A stretch of DNA of 44,350 nt, taken from positions 1-44,350 of the forward strand of contig DAOUSJ010000005.1 of assembly GCA_030627285.1 (NCBI GenBank). Reading direction: 5' to 3'. A program made the translations under genes and the position numbers. The notes below the pieces were generated by a model. That model ran no database searches, had not been told where the DNA came from, and was given only the letters and a program-made list of their open reading frames with translations. The stretch comes from Methylococcaceae bacterium (GTDB lineage Bacteria > Pseudomonadota > Gammaproteobacteria > Methylococcales > Methylomonadaceae). Positions 17,620-27,367 of this stretch are shown here, piece by piece. How positions within the stretch are numbered: position 1 is the first letter of the stretch; every line of letters starts with the position of its first letter.

Positions 17620-18873
17620 TTATCCTTTACTGGAATCAGTAAATTCTGGGTAAGCTTCCATGCCACATTCAGAGAAGTCAACACCTTGATATTCATGTTC
17701 TTCACTGACACGAATACCTATTATTACTTTAAGTAAATACCAAACTCCAAAACTGGTAGCAAATACAAATGTAAAAATTGTGGCAATGCCAGTTAATTGC
17801 GCTCCAAAAGTGGCATCAGTATTAGAAAAACATACGGCGATTAAACCCCAAGTTCCAACTACACCATGTACTGAAATAGCCCCGACTGGATCATCAACTT
17901 TAATTTTATCTAAACCAATAATTGCAAAAACTACAATTATTCCAGCTATTATGCCGATAATGGTAGCTAATAATGGACTTGGGCTAGCAGGATCAGCGGT
18001 AATTGCTACTAAGCCAGCTAATGCACCATTTAAGGTCATGGATAAATCAGCTTTGCCAAATAAAATATGCGCGGTGATTAATGCAGAAACTACTCCGCCA
18101 GCTGCGGCAGCATTAGTATTTACAAATACCATTGCCACTGTATTAGCTTCAGAAATGTTTGAAATAATCAATTCTGAACCACCATTAAATCCAAACCAAC
18201 CCATCCATAAAATGAAAGTTCCTAAAGTTGCCATGGGCATATTACAACCGGGAATAGGTTGAATTGAACCATCTTTACCATATTTACCTTTTCTTGCTCC
18301 TAATAAAACTACTCCAGCTAAAGCTGCGCTTGCACCACAAAGATGCACAACACCAGAGCCAGCAAAATCATAAAATCCTAGTTCATCTAAAAAACCACCA
18401 CCCCATTTCCAATAACCTTGTAATGGATAAATAAATCCGGTCATAACTACAGCAAAGGCTAAAAATGCCCATAATTTCATTCTTTCGGCAACTGCTCCAG
18501 AAACAATTGACATCGCAGTAGCTACAAACACTACTTGGAAGAAAAAATCCGCCATATTTGAATAAACTGTATCACCGCCAGATGCAATTACATCAGCAGC
18601 AACATTATCTTCACCTAGCAAAAAACTTATTCCAGGCCAAAAACTGTTCACGGCTTCAGCTGGGTACATGATGTTATAACCAACCAACATATACATAATG
18701 CAGGCAATAGCAAATAAGACTACATTTTTAGTTAAAATTTCTGTGGTATTTTTGGCGCGGACTAAACCAGCTTCCAACATAGCAAAACCGGCTGCCATCC
18801 ACATTACTAATGCTGCACTCATAAGTAGATAAAATGTATCTAGTGCATAACTTAGTTCTATTATTTTTTCCAT
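17620..18873 (-). CDS. amtB: ammonium transporter AmtB
   Basis: AmtB is a trimeric inner-membrane ammonium channel, blocked by GlnK when nitrogen is plentiful. The 417-residue protein has about 11 membrane helices. The twin pore histidines are visible as H177 (GSGVVHLCG) and H336 (ISVHGVVG), and the conserved D169 precedes the first. The glycine-rich GYWKWGGGFL and FGFNGGSE motifs are present. The N terminus shows no obvious separate cleavable signal before the first helix. It starts 24 bases after the P-II gene at 18898-19236, the classical glnK-amtB pair, and ends at a strong terminator. Confidence 0.96.
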   Translation of the reverse strand: MEKIIELSYALDTFYLLMSAALVMWMAAGFAMLEAGLVRAKNTTEILTKNVVLFAIACIMYMLVGYNIMYPAEAVNSFWPGISFLLGEDNVAADVIASGGDTVYSNMADFFFQVVFVATAMSIVSGAVAERMKLWAFLAFAVVMTGFIYPLQGYWKWGGGFLDELGFYDFAGSGVVHLCGASAALAGVVLLGARKGKYGKDGSIQPIPGCNMPMATLGTFILWMGWFGFNGGSELIISNISEANTVAMVFVNTNAAAAGGVVSALITAHILFGKADLSMTLNGALAGLVAITADPASPSPLLATIIGIIAGIIVVFAIIGLDKIKVDDPVGAISVHGVVGTWGLIAVCFSNTDATFGAQLTGIATIFTFVFATSFGVWYLLKVIIGIRVSEEHEYQGVDFSECGMEAYPEFTDSSKG

Positions 18874-18897
18874 TATCTTAAGCCTTTAGAGTTATTT

Positions 18898-19269
<372 letters not shown>

Positions 19270-19281
19270 TCAACTTTATTA

Positions 19282-19297
19282 AGCATAAATTATGCCG
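19282..19297 (-). promoter_or_regulatory. sigma54-type -24/-12 promoter of the P-II/amtB operon
   Basis: The minus strand reads CGGCATAATTTATGCT. GG and GC are spaced exactly as in TGGCAC-N5-TTGCW, with GGCA and TGCT matching and three mismatches at less critical positions. It lies 46-61 bases upstream of the P-II start. Confidence 0.55.
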
Positions 19298-19356
19298 AAA
19301 TTTATACAAGGGATATTTATTACATGTTTTAATATAGGTAGTGTTTGTTATCAAAA

Positions 19357-19373
19357 TGCACTAATTTGGAGCA
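19357..19373. promoter_or_regulatory. NtrC-like enhancer dyad
   Basis: TGCACT-AATTT-GGAGCA matches 10 of 12 half-site bases of the NtrC operator TGCACC-N5-GGTGCA. It lies about 95 bases upstream of the expected leftward start and about 190 bases upstream of the rightward one, a normal enhancer distance for sigma54 promoters on both sides. Confidence 0.55.
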
Positions 19374-19531
19374 TTGAATATTTCAAATAATTGTTTAAGA
19401 GCAGATTTGGATAATTTTATTAACATGGTTTGTGTTGTTAAAAGGCAATAATTTTAATTTAAGTAGATATATTTGGTATAATTATAAATTGAGTTATATA
19501 AGTAACTGTATATAAAGGTAAATTATTTGCA

Positions 19532-19547
19532 TGGCTTGATTAATGCT
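19532..19547 (+). promoter_or_regulatory. possible sigma54-type promoter of the torF-type porin
   Basis: TGGCTTGATTAATGCT has TGGC and TGCT with the exact GG-N10-GC spacing of sigma54 promoters, and mismatches at three positions. The predicted start would lie about 25 bases before the ATG at 19584, leaving room for the GAAGGA ribosome-binding site. Confidence 0.4.
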
Positions 19548-19583
19548 AATAATTTTTCAGTATATTAGTCGAAGGATAATAGG

Positions 19584-20981
19584 ATGAAAAAGATACCCTT
19601 GGCCATTTTTTGTGGTCTATTTGCAACACAATCATTTGTATTAGCTGCGGAAGAAGATAATTCTTTTTATGGTTTTTCAGCATCAGCAAGTGCAGCATTA
19701 ACTACGGATTATATTTGGCGTGGGGTTTCACAATCAGATAAAGATCCTGCCATGCAAGGTTCTTTTGATTTAAGTCATGAAACTGGATTTTATTTAGGTG
19801 CATGGGCATCAAGCTATGAATTTAGTGATAATGCTAGTTTAGAGTTAGATCTTTATGCTGGATTTAGTCGTGAAACAGATTTTGCTGGCTATTTACCATT
19901 TGCTTTGACCTATGATGTAGGTTGGTTGCGTTATGAATATACCGATCAATCAGATTTAAATTTCACTGAATTGTATTTTGGTGCTTCAGTATCGCCACTA
20001 GAAAATTTTAATTTTAGTGCTTATTATTATTATGGTTTAAAAATAGAACATACTTTACCAGGTGAATATACTGACTTGGCGGTAGATTACACATTGCCAG
20101 CTGCATACGGAGGCATTACTTTATTAGCTCATGCTGGTTATTACAATCGTAAAGGTGGCGCAGATGATTATTGGGATTGGAAAATTGGTGCATCTAGAGA
20201 TTTAGGCGGTTTTAATTTGGAAATTGCTTACACTGATACTGATGATTCTGGTGCTGGTGATTTGGATGATTCAAGGTTTGTGGCAACAATTTCTAAAGAA
20301 TTAGGCGGACAAAATGAAAGTAAAGCCTTATTGCCAGAAGGTTTTGATACCAGTGTTAGCGTAGCTTTAACTACAGATTATGTTTGGCGTGGTGTCTCCC
20401 AAAATAGAAACAATCCTTCATTGCAAGCATCATTTGATATTGCGCATGATTCTGGGTTTTATGTTGGTGTTTGGGGCGCAAATGTTGATTTTGGCGGACA
20501 AACACCTCCAAGTCTTGAGTTAGATGCTTATTTTGGCTACGGTAATGAAACTGATTTTGATGGATTTCTACCCTTGCCTGTTAGTTACGATATTAGTTAT
20601 TTGTTGTATGTATATCCATCTAGTTCTAGTAGTGATGTAAGTGAAATTATTTTTGATCTTGGGGTCTCGCCACTTGAAAATCTTAATTTAGGCATAAGTT
20701 ATGCTTACGGTATAGAAGTTGAGCAAGCATTATTAGGCGAATATAGTAATGTTGCGGCAGATTACACTTTGCCAGATGAATTAGGTGCAATTACAATTTT
20801 ATCCCATGTTGGTTATTACAATGTAAAAGATGGTACTGATGATTATTGGGATTGGAAAGCAGCTGTTGCCAAAGATTTTGGCGCATTTAATTTTGAATTA
20901 GCTTATACAGATACAGATGATGCTAATTTTGGTAGTTTAGATGATAGTAAAATTATTGGAACTATTTCTACTACGTTTTAA
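19584..20981 (+). CDS. TorF-family putative porin, tandemly duplicated
   Basis: This outer-membrane beta-barrel belongs to the TorF/Gcw_chp-type putative porins, often found beside amtB. A signal peptide covers about residues 1-22 (cleavage near VLA-A). Usual members are some 220-250 residues; this one has 465 and contains two full copies of the domain. The motif TTDYIWRGVSQ starts at residue 40 and returns as TTDYVWRGVSQ at 263, an offset of 223. Further pairs are VSPLENFNF/VSPLENLNL, DDYWDWK in both, and AYTDTDD in both. Each copy ends in a strand, the last with a C-terminal phenylalanine typical of barrel proteins. The Shine-Dalgarno sequence is good. Context implies a role in nitrogen-compound uptake, which is inference. 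Confidence 0.85.
   Translation: MKKIPLAIFCGLFATQSFVLAAEEDNSFYGFSASASAALTTDYIWRGVSQSDKDPAMQGSFDLSHETGFYLGAWASSYEFSDNASLELDLYAGFSRETDFAGYLPFALTYDVGWLRYEYTDQSDLNFTELYFGASVSPLENFNFSAYYYYGLKIEHTLPGEYTDLAVDYTLPAAYGGITLLAHAGYYNRKGGADDYWDWKIGASRDLGGFNLEIAYTDTDDSGAGDLDDSRFVATISKELGGQNESKALLPEGFDTSVSVALTTDYVWRGVSQNRNNPSLQASFDIAHDSGFYVGVWGANVDFGGQTPPSLELDAYFGYGNETDFDGFLPLPVSYDISYLLYVYPSSSSSDVSEIIFDLGVSPLENLNLGISYAYGIEVEQALLGEYSNVAADYTLPDELGAITILSHVGYYNVKDGTDDYWDWKAAVAKDFGAFNFELAYTDTDDANFGSLDDSKIIGTISTTF
19668..20981 (+). repeat. internal tandem duplication within the porin gene
   Basis: Two diverged copies of about 650 bases (near 19668-20312 and 20337-20981) are still recognisable at DNA level around the TTDYxWRG, DDYWDWK and AYTDTDD codons. 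The duplication is in frame and joined by a short linker. Confidence 0.8.
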
Positions 20982-21007
20982 CATTAGCATTACAAAAGCC
21001 ATTTTTT

Positions 21008-21036
21008 TTGTTGAATACCCAAAAAAATGCTACATT
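21008..21036 (+). promoter_or_regulatory. sigma70 extended -10 promoter of glnA
   Basis: TTGTTG (21008-21013), a 17-base spacer and TACATT (21031-21036) preceded by TG-C form an extended -10 promoter about 50 bases before glnA. I found no GG-N10-GC sigma54 element in this 106-base gap. Confidence 0.5.
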
Positions 21037-21087
21037 AAACCCGTTTTTAATAACTATTAAAACTCATCACACTCTGGAGCAAAATTA

Positions 21088-22497
21088 ATGTCGGTAGCAA
21101 ATGTTTTAAAAATGATTGAAGAAAATGAAGTCAAATATGTTGATTTTCGTTTTTGTGATACCCGTGGTAAAGAACAGCATGTGACTTTTCCTGCACATTC
21201 AATTGATGAAGATACTTTTGAAGAAGGAAATATGTTTGATGGTTCATCAGTTGCTGGTTGGAAAGGTATTAGCGAATCTGACATGATTTTGATGCCAGAT
21301 CCAGATACTGCGGTATTGGATCCGTTTTTTGATGAAACAACTTTAATTATTCGTTGTGACATTATTGAACCTAACGATATGCAAGGTTATGAGCGTGATC
21401 CACGTTCAATTGCGCGTCGTGCAGAAGCTTATATGGAATCAACTGGGATTGCAGATACGGCATTTTTTGGCCCTGAAAACGAATTTTTTGTCTTTGACGA
21501 TGTGCGTTGGGGCGAAACTATGGGTAATTCATTTTATAAAGTAGATTCAGATGAAGCTGGTTGGAACTCTGAAAAAACTTATGCAGATGGTAATATTGGA
21601 CATCGTCCAGGTGTAAAAGGCGGTTATTTTCCAGTGCCACCAGTTGATTCTTTACAAGACATGCGTTCTGCTATGTGTTCTGTATTAGAAGAAATGGGTA
21701 TGACTACAGAAGTTCATCACCATGAAGTTGCCACTGCTGGACAGTGTGAAATTGGAGTGAAATTCAATACTTTAGTTAAAAAAGCTGATGAAGTTTTAGA
21801 ATTAAAATATGTTGTAGCTAATATTGCGCATGCTTATGGCAAAACAGCTACTTTTATGCCTAAACCTTTAGTTGGTGATAATGGCAGCGGCATGCATGTG
21901 CATCAGTCTTTAGCTAAAGATGGCGTGAATTTGTTTTCTGGGGATTTATACGGTGGTTTATCTGAAACTGCGTTATTTTACATTGGCGGCATTATTAAAC
22001 ATGCAAAAGCTCTAAATGCTTTCGCTAATGCTTCAACCAATAGTTATAAGCGTTTAGTACCAGGTTTTGAAGCTCCAGTAATGCTAGCATATTCAGCTCG
22101 AAATCGTTCAGCATCTATTCGGATTCCTTTTGTTAATAATCCTAAAGGTCGCAGAATTGAATTACGTTTTGGTGATTCAACTGCAAATCCATATTTGTGT
22201 TTTGCAGCAATGTTAATGGCTGGTTTAGACGGAATTCAAAATAAAATTCATCCTGGTGATGCAATGGATAAGGATTTATATGACTTGCCACCAGAAGAAG
22301 AAAAAGCTATTCCACAAGTAGCATTTTCTTTTGATGAAGCTTTGAAAGCATTAGATGAAGATCGTGAATTTTTAACTCGCGGTGGTGTATTTACTGATGA
22401 TGCTATTGATGGTTATATTGATTTAAAAATGGAAGAAGTGACTCGTTTACGTATGAGTACACATCCAGTTGAATTTGATATGTATTACAGTTTGTAA
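21088..22497 (+). CDS. glnA: glutamine synthetase, type I
   Basis: GlnA makes glutamine from glutamate, ammonium and ATP, the entry point for ammonium taken up by AmtB. The 469-residue length is standard for the dodecameric GSI-beta form. Motifs include [36 protein letters not shown], the ATP-binding [16 protein letters not shown], and the NRSASIRIP region. Y398 in the DLYDLPPEE loop is the adenylylation site, so control by GlnE is expected. A good GGAG precedes the ATG. A clear terminator follows, separating it from ntrBC. Confidence 0.98.
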   Translation: MSVANVLKMIEENEVKYVDFRFCDTRGKEQHVTFPAHSIDEDTFEEGNMFDGSSVAGWKGISESDMILMPDPDTAVLDPFFDETTLIIRCDIIEPNDMQGYERDPRSIARRAEAYMESTGIADTAFFGPENEFFVFDDVRWGETMGNSFYKVDSDEAGWNSEKTYADGNIGHRPGVKGGYFPVPPVDSLQDMRSAMCSVLEEMGMTTEVHHHEVATAGQCEIGVKFNTLVKKADEVLELKYVVANIAHAYGKTATFMPKPLVGDNGSGMHVHQSLAKDGVNLFSGDLYGGLSETALFYIGGIIKHAKALNAFANASTNSYKRLVPGFEAPVMLAYSARNRSASIRIPFVNNPKGRRIELRFGDSTANPYLCFAAMLMAGLDGIQNKIHPGDAMDKDLYDLPPEEEKAIPQVAFSFDEALKALDEDREFLTRGGVFTDDAIDGYIDLKMEEVTRLRMSTHPVEFDMYYSL

Positions 22498-22523
22498 AAT
22501 TACTGCAACTGTTATTTAGTGAG

Positions 22524-22550
22524 AACGCTCCATTATGGGGCGTTTTTTTT
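22524..22550 (+). terminator. rho-independent terminator of glnA
   Basis: AACGCTCC (22524-22531) pairs with GGGGCGTT (22537-22544) in an 8-bp stem with one wobble and a 5-base loop, followed by a run of eight T ending at 22550. Confidence 0.92.
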
Positions 22551-22583
22551 GTCTGGATGCTTAGATATGTGAATAAAAATATA

Positions 22584-22599
22584 TGGTCTATAAATTGCT
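22584..22599 (+). promoter_or_regulatory. possible sigma54-type promoter of ntrBC
   Basis: TGGTCTATAAATTGCT has a perfect -12 half (TTGCT) and TGG at the -24 half with exact spacing, 33 bases before the ntrB ATG. No NtrC dyad is evident nearby, and the sequence could be chance. Confidence 0.3.
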
Positions 22600-22631
22600 T
22601 ATGTACCTACGAGAATACATAGAGGTTAGTA

Positions 22632-23684
22632 ATGCATCAAAAGATACTAGATTCACTTAATGAGGCAGTGTTGCTATTTAATCAGCATTTAAAGTTAATT
22701 TACATTAATAATGCTGGAGAAATACTATTTGATGATAGTAAAAATCATCTTTTGGGTAAGTATGCAGCGGATATTTTTAATCTTACTGCGAATTCAATAT
22801 ATGTGGATTTAAAAAAATGTTTAGTTACTGAAGAAAATTTGGTGGATAGGGAGATTAATCTACAAAAATTAAAACAAAATCTTACCCTAAATTTAAGTAT
22901 TACCTTGACAATTGATAAGTTGGGATTTAAACAATTAATTGTGGAATTGCAACCTTTAGATAGACATTTGCAATTGACCAAGGATGAACAATTAGCTTCG
23001 CAGCAAACAATTAGTCGCATGTTAATTCGAGGTTTGGCACATGAAATTAAAAACCCGTTGGGTGGCTTGCGTGGAGCAGCACAGTTATTGGATTTAGAAC
23101 TTGAAAATGCAGATTTAAAGGAATATACCCAAATTATTATTTCTGAAGCCGATAGATTAACGGATTTAATGGATAAGATGTTAGGTCCAAATAAATTACC
23201 GCAGAAAAGTAAATTGAATATTCATCAAATTTTAGAACGGGTACGCCAATTAGTCTCGGCTGAATTTAGTAGCAATATTCAAATAAAATGTGATTATGAT
23301 CCTAGTATTCCCAAGGTTATGCTAGATAAAAATCAGTTTATTCAGGCAGTGTTAAATATTGTCAGGAATGCAATTCAGGCAATTACAACTGATGGTGTAA
23401 TTATTTTAAAAACTAGGGTGCATCGCTGTATGACTATCGGGCGTAAGTATTATAAATTGCTAGTTAGAATAGATATTATTGATAATGGTGTAGGGATTAA
23501 ACAGGATATGCAGGCACAAATTTTTTATCCTATGATTACTGGTAGGGCTGAAGGTACTGGCTTAGGTTTGTCAATTTCTCAGGCTTTAATTAATCAACAT
23601 AATGGTTTGGTTGAATGTCAAAGCGAACCAGGTAATACGGTGTTTTCAATTTATTTACCTTTGGAGAAAAATCATGCAGTCTAG
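22632..23684 (+). CDS. ntrB: nitrogen regulation sensor kinase NtrB
   Basis: NtrB (GlnL) is the soluble kinase/phosphatase that, under P-II control, phosphorylates NtrC. The 350-residue protein has an N-terminal PAS domain (about 1-115), a dimerisation/phosphoacceptor helix with H137 in GLAHEIKNPLGGLRGAAQLL, and an HATPase domain with the N box (NIVRNAIQAI), G1 (DNGVGI) and G2 (GTGLGLSI). There are no membrane segments, as expected for NtrB. The Shine-Dalgarno sequence is GAGG. Its stop overlaps the ntrC start by 11 bases, indicating translational coupling. Confidence 0.95.
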   Translation: MHQKILDSLNEAVLLFNQHLKLIYINNAGEILFDDSKNHLLGKYAADIFNLTANSIYVDLKKCLVTEENLVDREINLQKLKQNLTLNLSITLTIDKLGFKQLIVELQPLDRHLQLTKDEQLASQQTISRMLIRGLAHEIKNPLGGLRGAAQLLDLELENADLKEYTQIIISEADRLTDLMDKMLGPNKLPQKSKLNIHQILERVRQLVSAEFSSNIQIKCDYDPSIPKVMLDKNQFIQAVLNIVRNAIQAITTDGVIILKTRVHRCMTIGRKYYKLLVRIDIIDNGVGIKQDMQAQIFYPMITGRAEGTGLGLSISQALINQHNGLVECQSEPGNTVFSIYLPLEKNHAV

Positions 23685-25101
23685 TCCAGATAAAGTTTGG
23701 GTGGTTGATGATGACAAGTCTATTCGTTGGGTAATTGATAAAGCTTTAAAAAAAGCCTCAATTGAAAGTAAGAGTTTTTCTGGTGCAAAAAGCTTATTAG
23801 AGGCTTTGAATAGTGAAAATTTACCAAATGCGTTATTAACTGATATTCGTATGCCAGGTATGGATGGCTTGGAATTGTTAGAAAAAGTGCAACGTGAATA
23901 TCCAGATTTACCTATTATTGTGATGACTGCGCATTCTGATTTGGATAGTGCAGTTTCAGCTTTTCATGGTGGTGCGTTTGAATATTTGCCTAAACCATTT
24001 GATATTAAAGAGGTTATTGATATTGCTCAGCGAGCTTGTACTTATAGTCGCCAAAAAATCAATGAAAAGCATAAAAGTGAACAAATTATTCAAGATACTC
24101 CAGAAATTATTGGTGAATCTCCAGCAATGCAAGAGGTTTTTAGAGCTATAGGACGCTTGGCACGTTCGCATATCACAGTATTAATTAATGGTGAATCTGG
24201 AACTGGTAAAGAATTGGTTGCGAAGGCTTTGCATCGACATAGCCCTAGAGTAAATAAACCATTTATTGCCTTGAATATGGCGGCAATTCCAAAAGACTTA
24301 ATGGAATCAGAATTATTTGGTTATGAAAAAGGTGCATTTACGGGGGCGCAGGCACGTAGATCTGGCAGGTTTGAACAGGCAAATAATGGCACTTTGTTTT
24401 TAGATGAAATTGGCGATATGCCAGCGGAATTACAAACTCGTTTATTAAGAGTGTTATCTGATGGTGAATATTATCCGGTTGGAGCTTTAAGAGTAGTTAA
24501 AGTTGATGTGCGTATTATTGCAGCTACACATCAAAACCTAGAGCAATTAGTTATTAATGGTGGTTTTCGAGAAGATTTATTTCATCGCTTGAATGTAATT
24601 AGAATTCATATTCCGCCTTTGCGCGAACGTAGCCAAGATATTAGTTTATTAATTCGGTATTTTCTTAGTCAAGCTGCAACTGAATTGGATACGGAAGTGA
24701 AAACTTTAAAACCTAAAACCGAAGAGTTTTTATCTACTTTAGAATGGCCGGGTAATGTTAGACAATTAGAAAATATTTGTCGTTGGTTGACGGTAATGGC
24801 CGCAGGGCGTGAAATTTATATTGAGGATTTGCCACCAGAATTATTACAAAATAGGGTAGAAACTCCAGCTAATTCGTATGCGCATGAATCCAATTGGGAA
24901 TTATTAATGCAGCAGGATATTGAAGAAAAAATTCAAGTAGGTCAAACTGATATAGCTAAAGATATTATTCCAAACGTAGAAAAAGTTTTGATTCAAGCCG
25001 CATTACATCATACTGCTGGCAAACGCCAAGAGGCAGCAATTTTATTAGGATATGGACGGAATACTTTGACCCGAAAGATTAAAGAACTAGGCTTGGAATA
25101 A
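23674..25101 (+). CDS. ntrC: nitrogen response regulator NtrC (sigma54 activator)
   Basis: NtrC (GlnG) activates sigma54 promoters at low nitrogen. From the ATG at 23674, which has GGAGA just upstream and overlaps ntrB, it has 475 residues. A receiver domain has the acidic pocket VVDDD and phosphoacceptor D57 in LTDIRMPGMDG. The AAA+ domain has Walker A GESGTGKE (173-180), the sigma54-contact loop GAFTGA (220-225) and Walker B LFLDEIGDMP. A C-terminal Fis-type helix-turn-helix follows (GKRQEAAILLGYGRNTLTRKIKELGL). All functional motifs are intact. Likely targets in the window are the P-II/amtB and porin promoters. Confidence 0.97.
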   Translation: MQSSPDKVWVVDDDKSIRWVIDKALKKASIESKSFSGAKSLLEALNSENLPNALLTDIRMPGMDGLELLEKVQREYPDLPIIVMTAHSDLDSAVSAFHGGAFEYLPKPFDIKEVIDIAQRACTYSRQKINEKHKSEQIIQDTPEIIGESPAMQEVFRAIGRLARSHITVLINGESGTGKELVAKALHRHSPRVNKPFIALNMAAIPKDLMESELFGYEKGAFTGAQARRSGRFEQANNGTLFLDEIGDMPAELQTRLLRVLSDGEYYPVGALRVVKVDVRIIAATHQNLEQLVINGGFREDLFHRLNVIRIHIPPLRERSQDISLLIRYFLSQAATELDTEVKTLKPKTEEFLSTLEWPGNVRQLENICRWLTVMAAGREIYIEDLPPELLQNRVETPANSYAHESNWELLMQQDIEEKIQVGQTDIAKDIIPNVEKVLIQAALHHTAGKRQEAAILLGYGRNTLTRKIKELGLE

Positions 25102-25133
25102 GTTTATTTGAGACTATATCAATAAGGTTAAAT

Positions 25134-26399
25134 TTAGAACTTGGCTTTTAAATCAATTTGTAAGGTATCTCTTTCAGTGCCATCAACACCTTCGCCACGA
25201 GTAACATATTCATCAGCTAATAAATATGCTAGACCAAGAGAAAAGTTTTTGCTGATTCCATAGCCTAATTTGATTCTATGACCATTGGATCCAGTAGCAC
25301 CAGCATTAAAGTCCGAATCATTAAAAGTATCAGGCACAGCATTAACTTCAGTATCACGATAGTCATAACTTAGTTTGAAATCTAAGTATTTAGTGCCAGC
25401 ACCGAGCATCCAAGCTGAATCTTCGCCATCTTTAATATTACTGGCAGTATTGACTACGTAGTTACCAAAGATTTTTAAGGGTAATAAACCAGTTTTAATA
25501 TCGACTTTACCTGCAACTTCAAATAATTTGAAATCTGCATCAGGATCGCCATTCATATTGTCGCCACCAAAACCATTTATTTCATCTGGGCAAGTTTTAC
25601 CAGTTTCGCAATTTAAGTAATCATTTATGGTGGTGCCATTATACAAATAAGTGTTAAAACCTAATGCAGCTTTCACCATTTTGTTGAATTCCATTTGCCC
25701 GCTTATGCCTGCGTGATACAAGTTCATATCATCGCTAAAGCTGCCTTTGTCATCATTGGATAAGATGAAATAACCACCAGTTGCAGCTAATTTTACTCCA
25801 GCTATTTTTTGCTCATAAGCTAATGCAATGCCTTCTGGATTTATATCACCATCCCAAATATTGTCAGTAACACGAAACCAAGGTTGTTTGAATTTACCCG
25901 CAGTTACTGAAGCACCATAAGCAAATGTTGGTGTCCATTTTAAAAATGCACGATCAAAAAATATGTCTTTACCACCAAAACCACCTTCCAAAGTTTGATT
26001 GCTAGAAGTTCTACCGCCTGCCGTAACTAAACGAAAGCCTACACCAACTTCATCATTAACTTTAGCTGCAAGACCTAAACGTGCGCGAATTCTAGTACGG
26101 TTTTTTTCAGAAGCTTTAGTATTACTATCACGAAATTCTTGTCTGAAACGCATATCTCCAGTAATTTTAACTCTTGAAGCCCAATCCATAGCTTTTAAAG
26201 TACTTGAACTTACTGCAGATTTTTCAGCTGTTTTTTGTTTTTCTTGAGCAAGTAATTTTTCATATTGAGATTGATTTAATACGCCATTCTCATATAAAGT
26301 TTGCAATAACTCTTTGTCAGAAGCTGAAGCACTATTTACTGCCAATGCTAAACTGCTGTATAAAATAGCCTTGATTGCCAGTTTTAAATTTGCTTTCAT
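25134..26399 (-). CDS. putative outer-membrane porin (Porin_5-like)
   Basis: This is a large barrel protein of 421 residues from the ATG at 26399 (an upstream TTG at 26414 is unlikely). A signal peptide ends near SAS-ASD (about residue 28). A short polar N-terminal helix region with repeated K, Q and E follows, resembling the periplasmic coiled coil of putative porins (LLQTLYENGVLNQSQYEKLL). The barrel has alternating strands and KITGDMRFRQEFRDSN, RTRIRARLGL and FDRAFLKWTP motifs typical of the family. It ends in KAKF, with the terminal phenylalanine expected for a BAM substrate. One Cys pair (NCETGKTC) may form a disulfide in a loop. Substrate unknown. Convergent with ntrC. Confidence 0.85.
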   Translation of the reverse strand: MKANLKLAIKAILYSSLALAVNSASASDKELLQTLYENGVLNQSQYEKLLAQEKQKTAEKSAVSSSTLKAMDWASRVKITGDMRFRQEFRDSNTKASEKNRTRIRARLGLAAKVNDEVGVGFRLVTAGGRTSSNQTLEGGFGGKDIFFDRAFLKWTPTFAYGASVTAGKFKQPWFRVTDNIWDGDINPEGIALAYEQKIAGVKLAATGGYFILSNDDKGSFSDDMNLYHAGISGQMEFNKMVKAALGFNTYLYNGTTINDYLNCETGKTCPDEINGFGGDNMNGDPDADFKLFEVAGKVDIKTGLLPLKIFGNYVVNTASNIKDGEDSAWMLGAGTKYLDFKLSYDYRDTEVNAVPDTFNDSDFNAGATGSNGHRIKLGYGISKNFSLGLAYLLADEYVTRGEGVDGTERDTLQIDLKAKF

Positions 26400-26744
26400 G
26401 GTAAAAATTTCCAAACGTTGTTAAATATCCACGAAGAATACCCGAGCAATATTACAAATATATGACATAGTGGGTATGTGGTATATTGCTATTAATTAAA
26501 GATATTGTACTTCAAATGATTTGCTTTTTGTTTAAAAGTTTAAAATTTAATGTGGTTTTTAAGCAACAGAATTGATATTTATTTTATTTAAACTAATAAC
26601 CAACAAAATTGCATATGCTTCATAATTTAATGTTTAAAATATATATATTGGATTTTTTGTTAGGTGATTTATCTGCAATATTATTTGTTACAATTTTTTA
26701 CAAGCAATTTGAGATGAATTTTGTAAATACTTTGAGAAACATTA
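26400..26744. other. 345-base A+T-rich intergenic region
   Basis: This gap separates divergent starts of the porin and the sulfotransferase. I see no supported gene, terminator or sigma54 element. Two short inverted repeats interleave: ATACCC/GGGTAT and GCAATAT/ATATTGC, at roughly 26440-26490. They could be an operator but are weak. Confidence 0.4.
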
Positions 26745-27350
26745 ATGGTAAACACAATGAATAATATAACTTTAGTGAGTATTCATATTCCTAAAACTGG
26801 TGGAAGTACGTTTACGGCAATTTTAAAACATATTTATGCGGATAAATTGCAATTGGCATATGGAGATCAACGTGATGTTATTAGAACTCATCCACAATGT
26901 TTTCATGGACATAAAATAATTAAGAAATTTAGTCAAGATGTGTATTTATTGGAAAATGCTAAATGGATTACTTTTTTACGCAACCCTCTTAATTCAGCAA
27001 TATCTTTATATTATTATCATTTAGGTAAACGAGTTTTAGATTTAGAACAATGGTTACTGCATGCTGATAAAACTAAAGGATATAACCATAATAGGTATAA
27101 TAAACAATTAGCAAAATGTGGTAAAACTTGGGAAGAATTTGATTTTATTGGTGTGACTGAACATTATGCAGCATCACTGAATAAAATTTCTGAATTATTA
27201 GTTTGGCCAGAAATTAATTATCAGTCAAAAAATATTGGTTCATATACGTCTCCCAATTTGAGTGCAGATGTAGTGGCAGAATTTGAAGAATTAAATCAAC
27301 AAGATTACATTTTGTATAGAAATGCAGTGCAGGCATTATTACACAAGTAA
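26745..27350 (+). CDS. small sulfotransferase-family protein
   Basis: The 201-residue protein looks like a compact PAPS-dependent sulfotransferase of the carbohydrate type. The 5'-phosphosulfate loop PKTGGST is at 16-22 (HIPKTGGSTF), and the 3'-phosphate-binding motif follows R79 (FLRNPLNSAISLYYYH). The rest is shorter than many members, and the acceptor is unknown. A GAGA-type site lies about 7 bases before the ATG. It stands alone between a porin and crcB. It shares the same two motifs with the C-terminal half of the tandem sulfotransferase at 42556-44172, so both may modify the same class of surface glycan (inference). Confidence 0.75.
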   Translation: MVNTMNNITLVSIHIPKTGGSTFTAILKHIYADKLQLAYGDQRDVIRTHPQCFHGHKIIKKFSQDVYLLENAKWITFLRNPLNSAISLYYYHLGKRVLDLEQWLLHADKTKGYNHNRYNKQLAKCGKTWEEFDFIGVTEHYAASLNKISELLVWPEINYQSKNIGSYTSPNLSADVVAEFEELNQQDYILYRNAVQALLHK

Positions 27351-27367
27351 TATTTTTATTATGCTGA

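Noticed and set aside
23602-23673. 24-codon upstream extension of ntrC inside ntrB
   Set aside because: The ATG at 23674 has a good ribosome-binding site and the receiver domain begins there as usual; the extension is a shadow of ntrB.
26615-26766. Possible 49-residue ORF (MLHNLMF...) just before and overlapping the sulfotransferase start
   Set aside because: It has no ribosome-binding site and A+T-rich chance codons, and its end overlaps the start of a well-supported gene.
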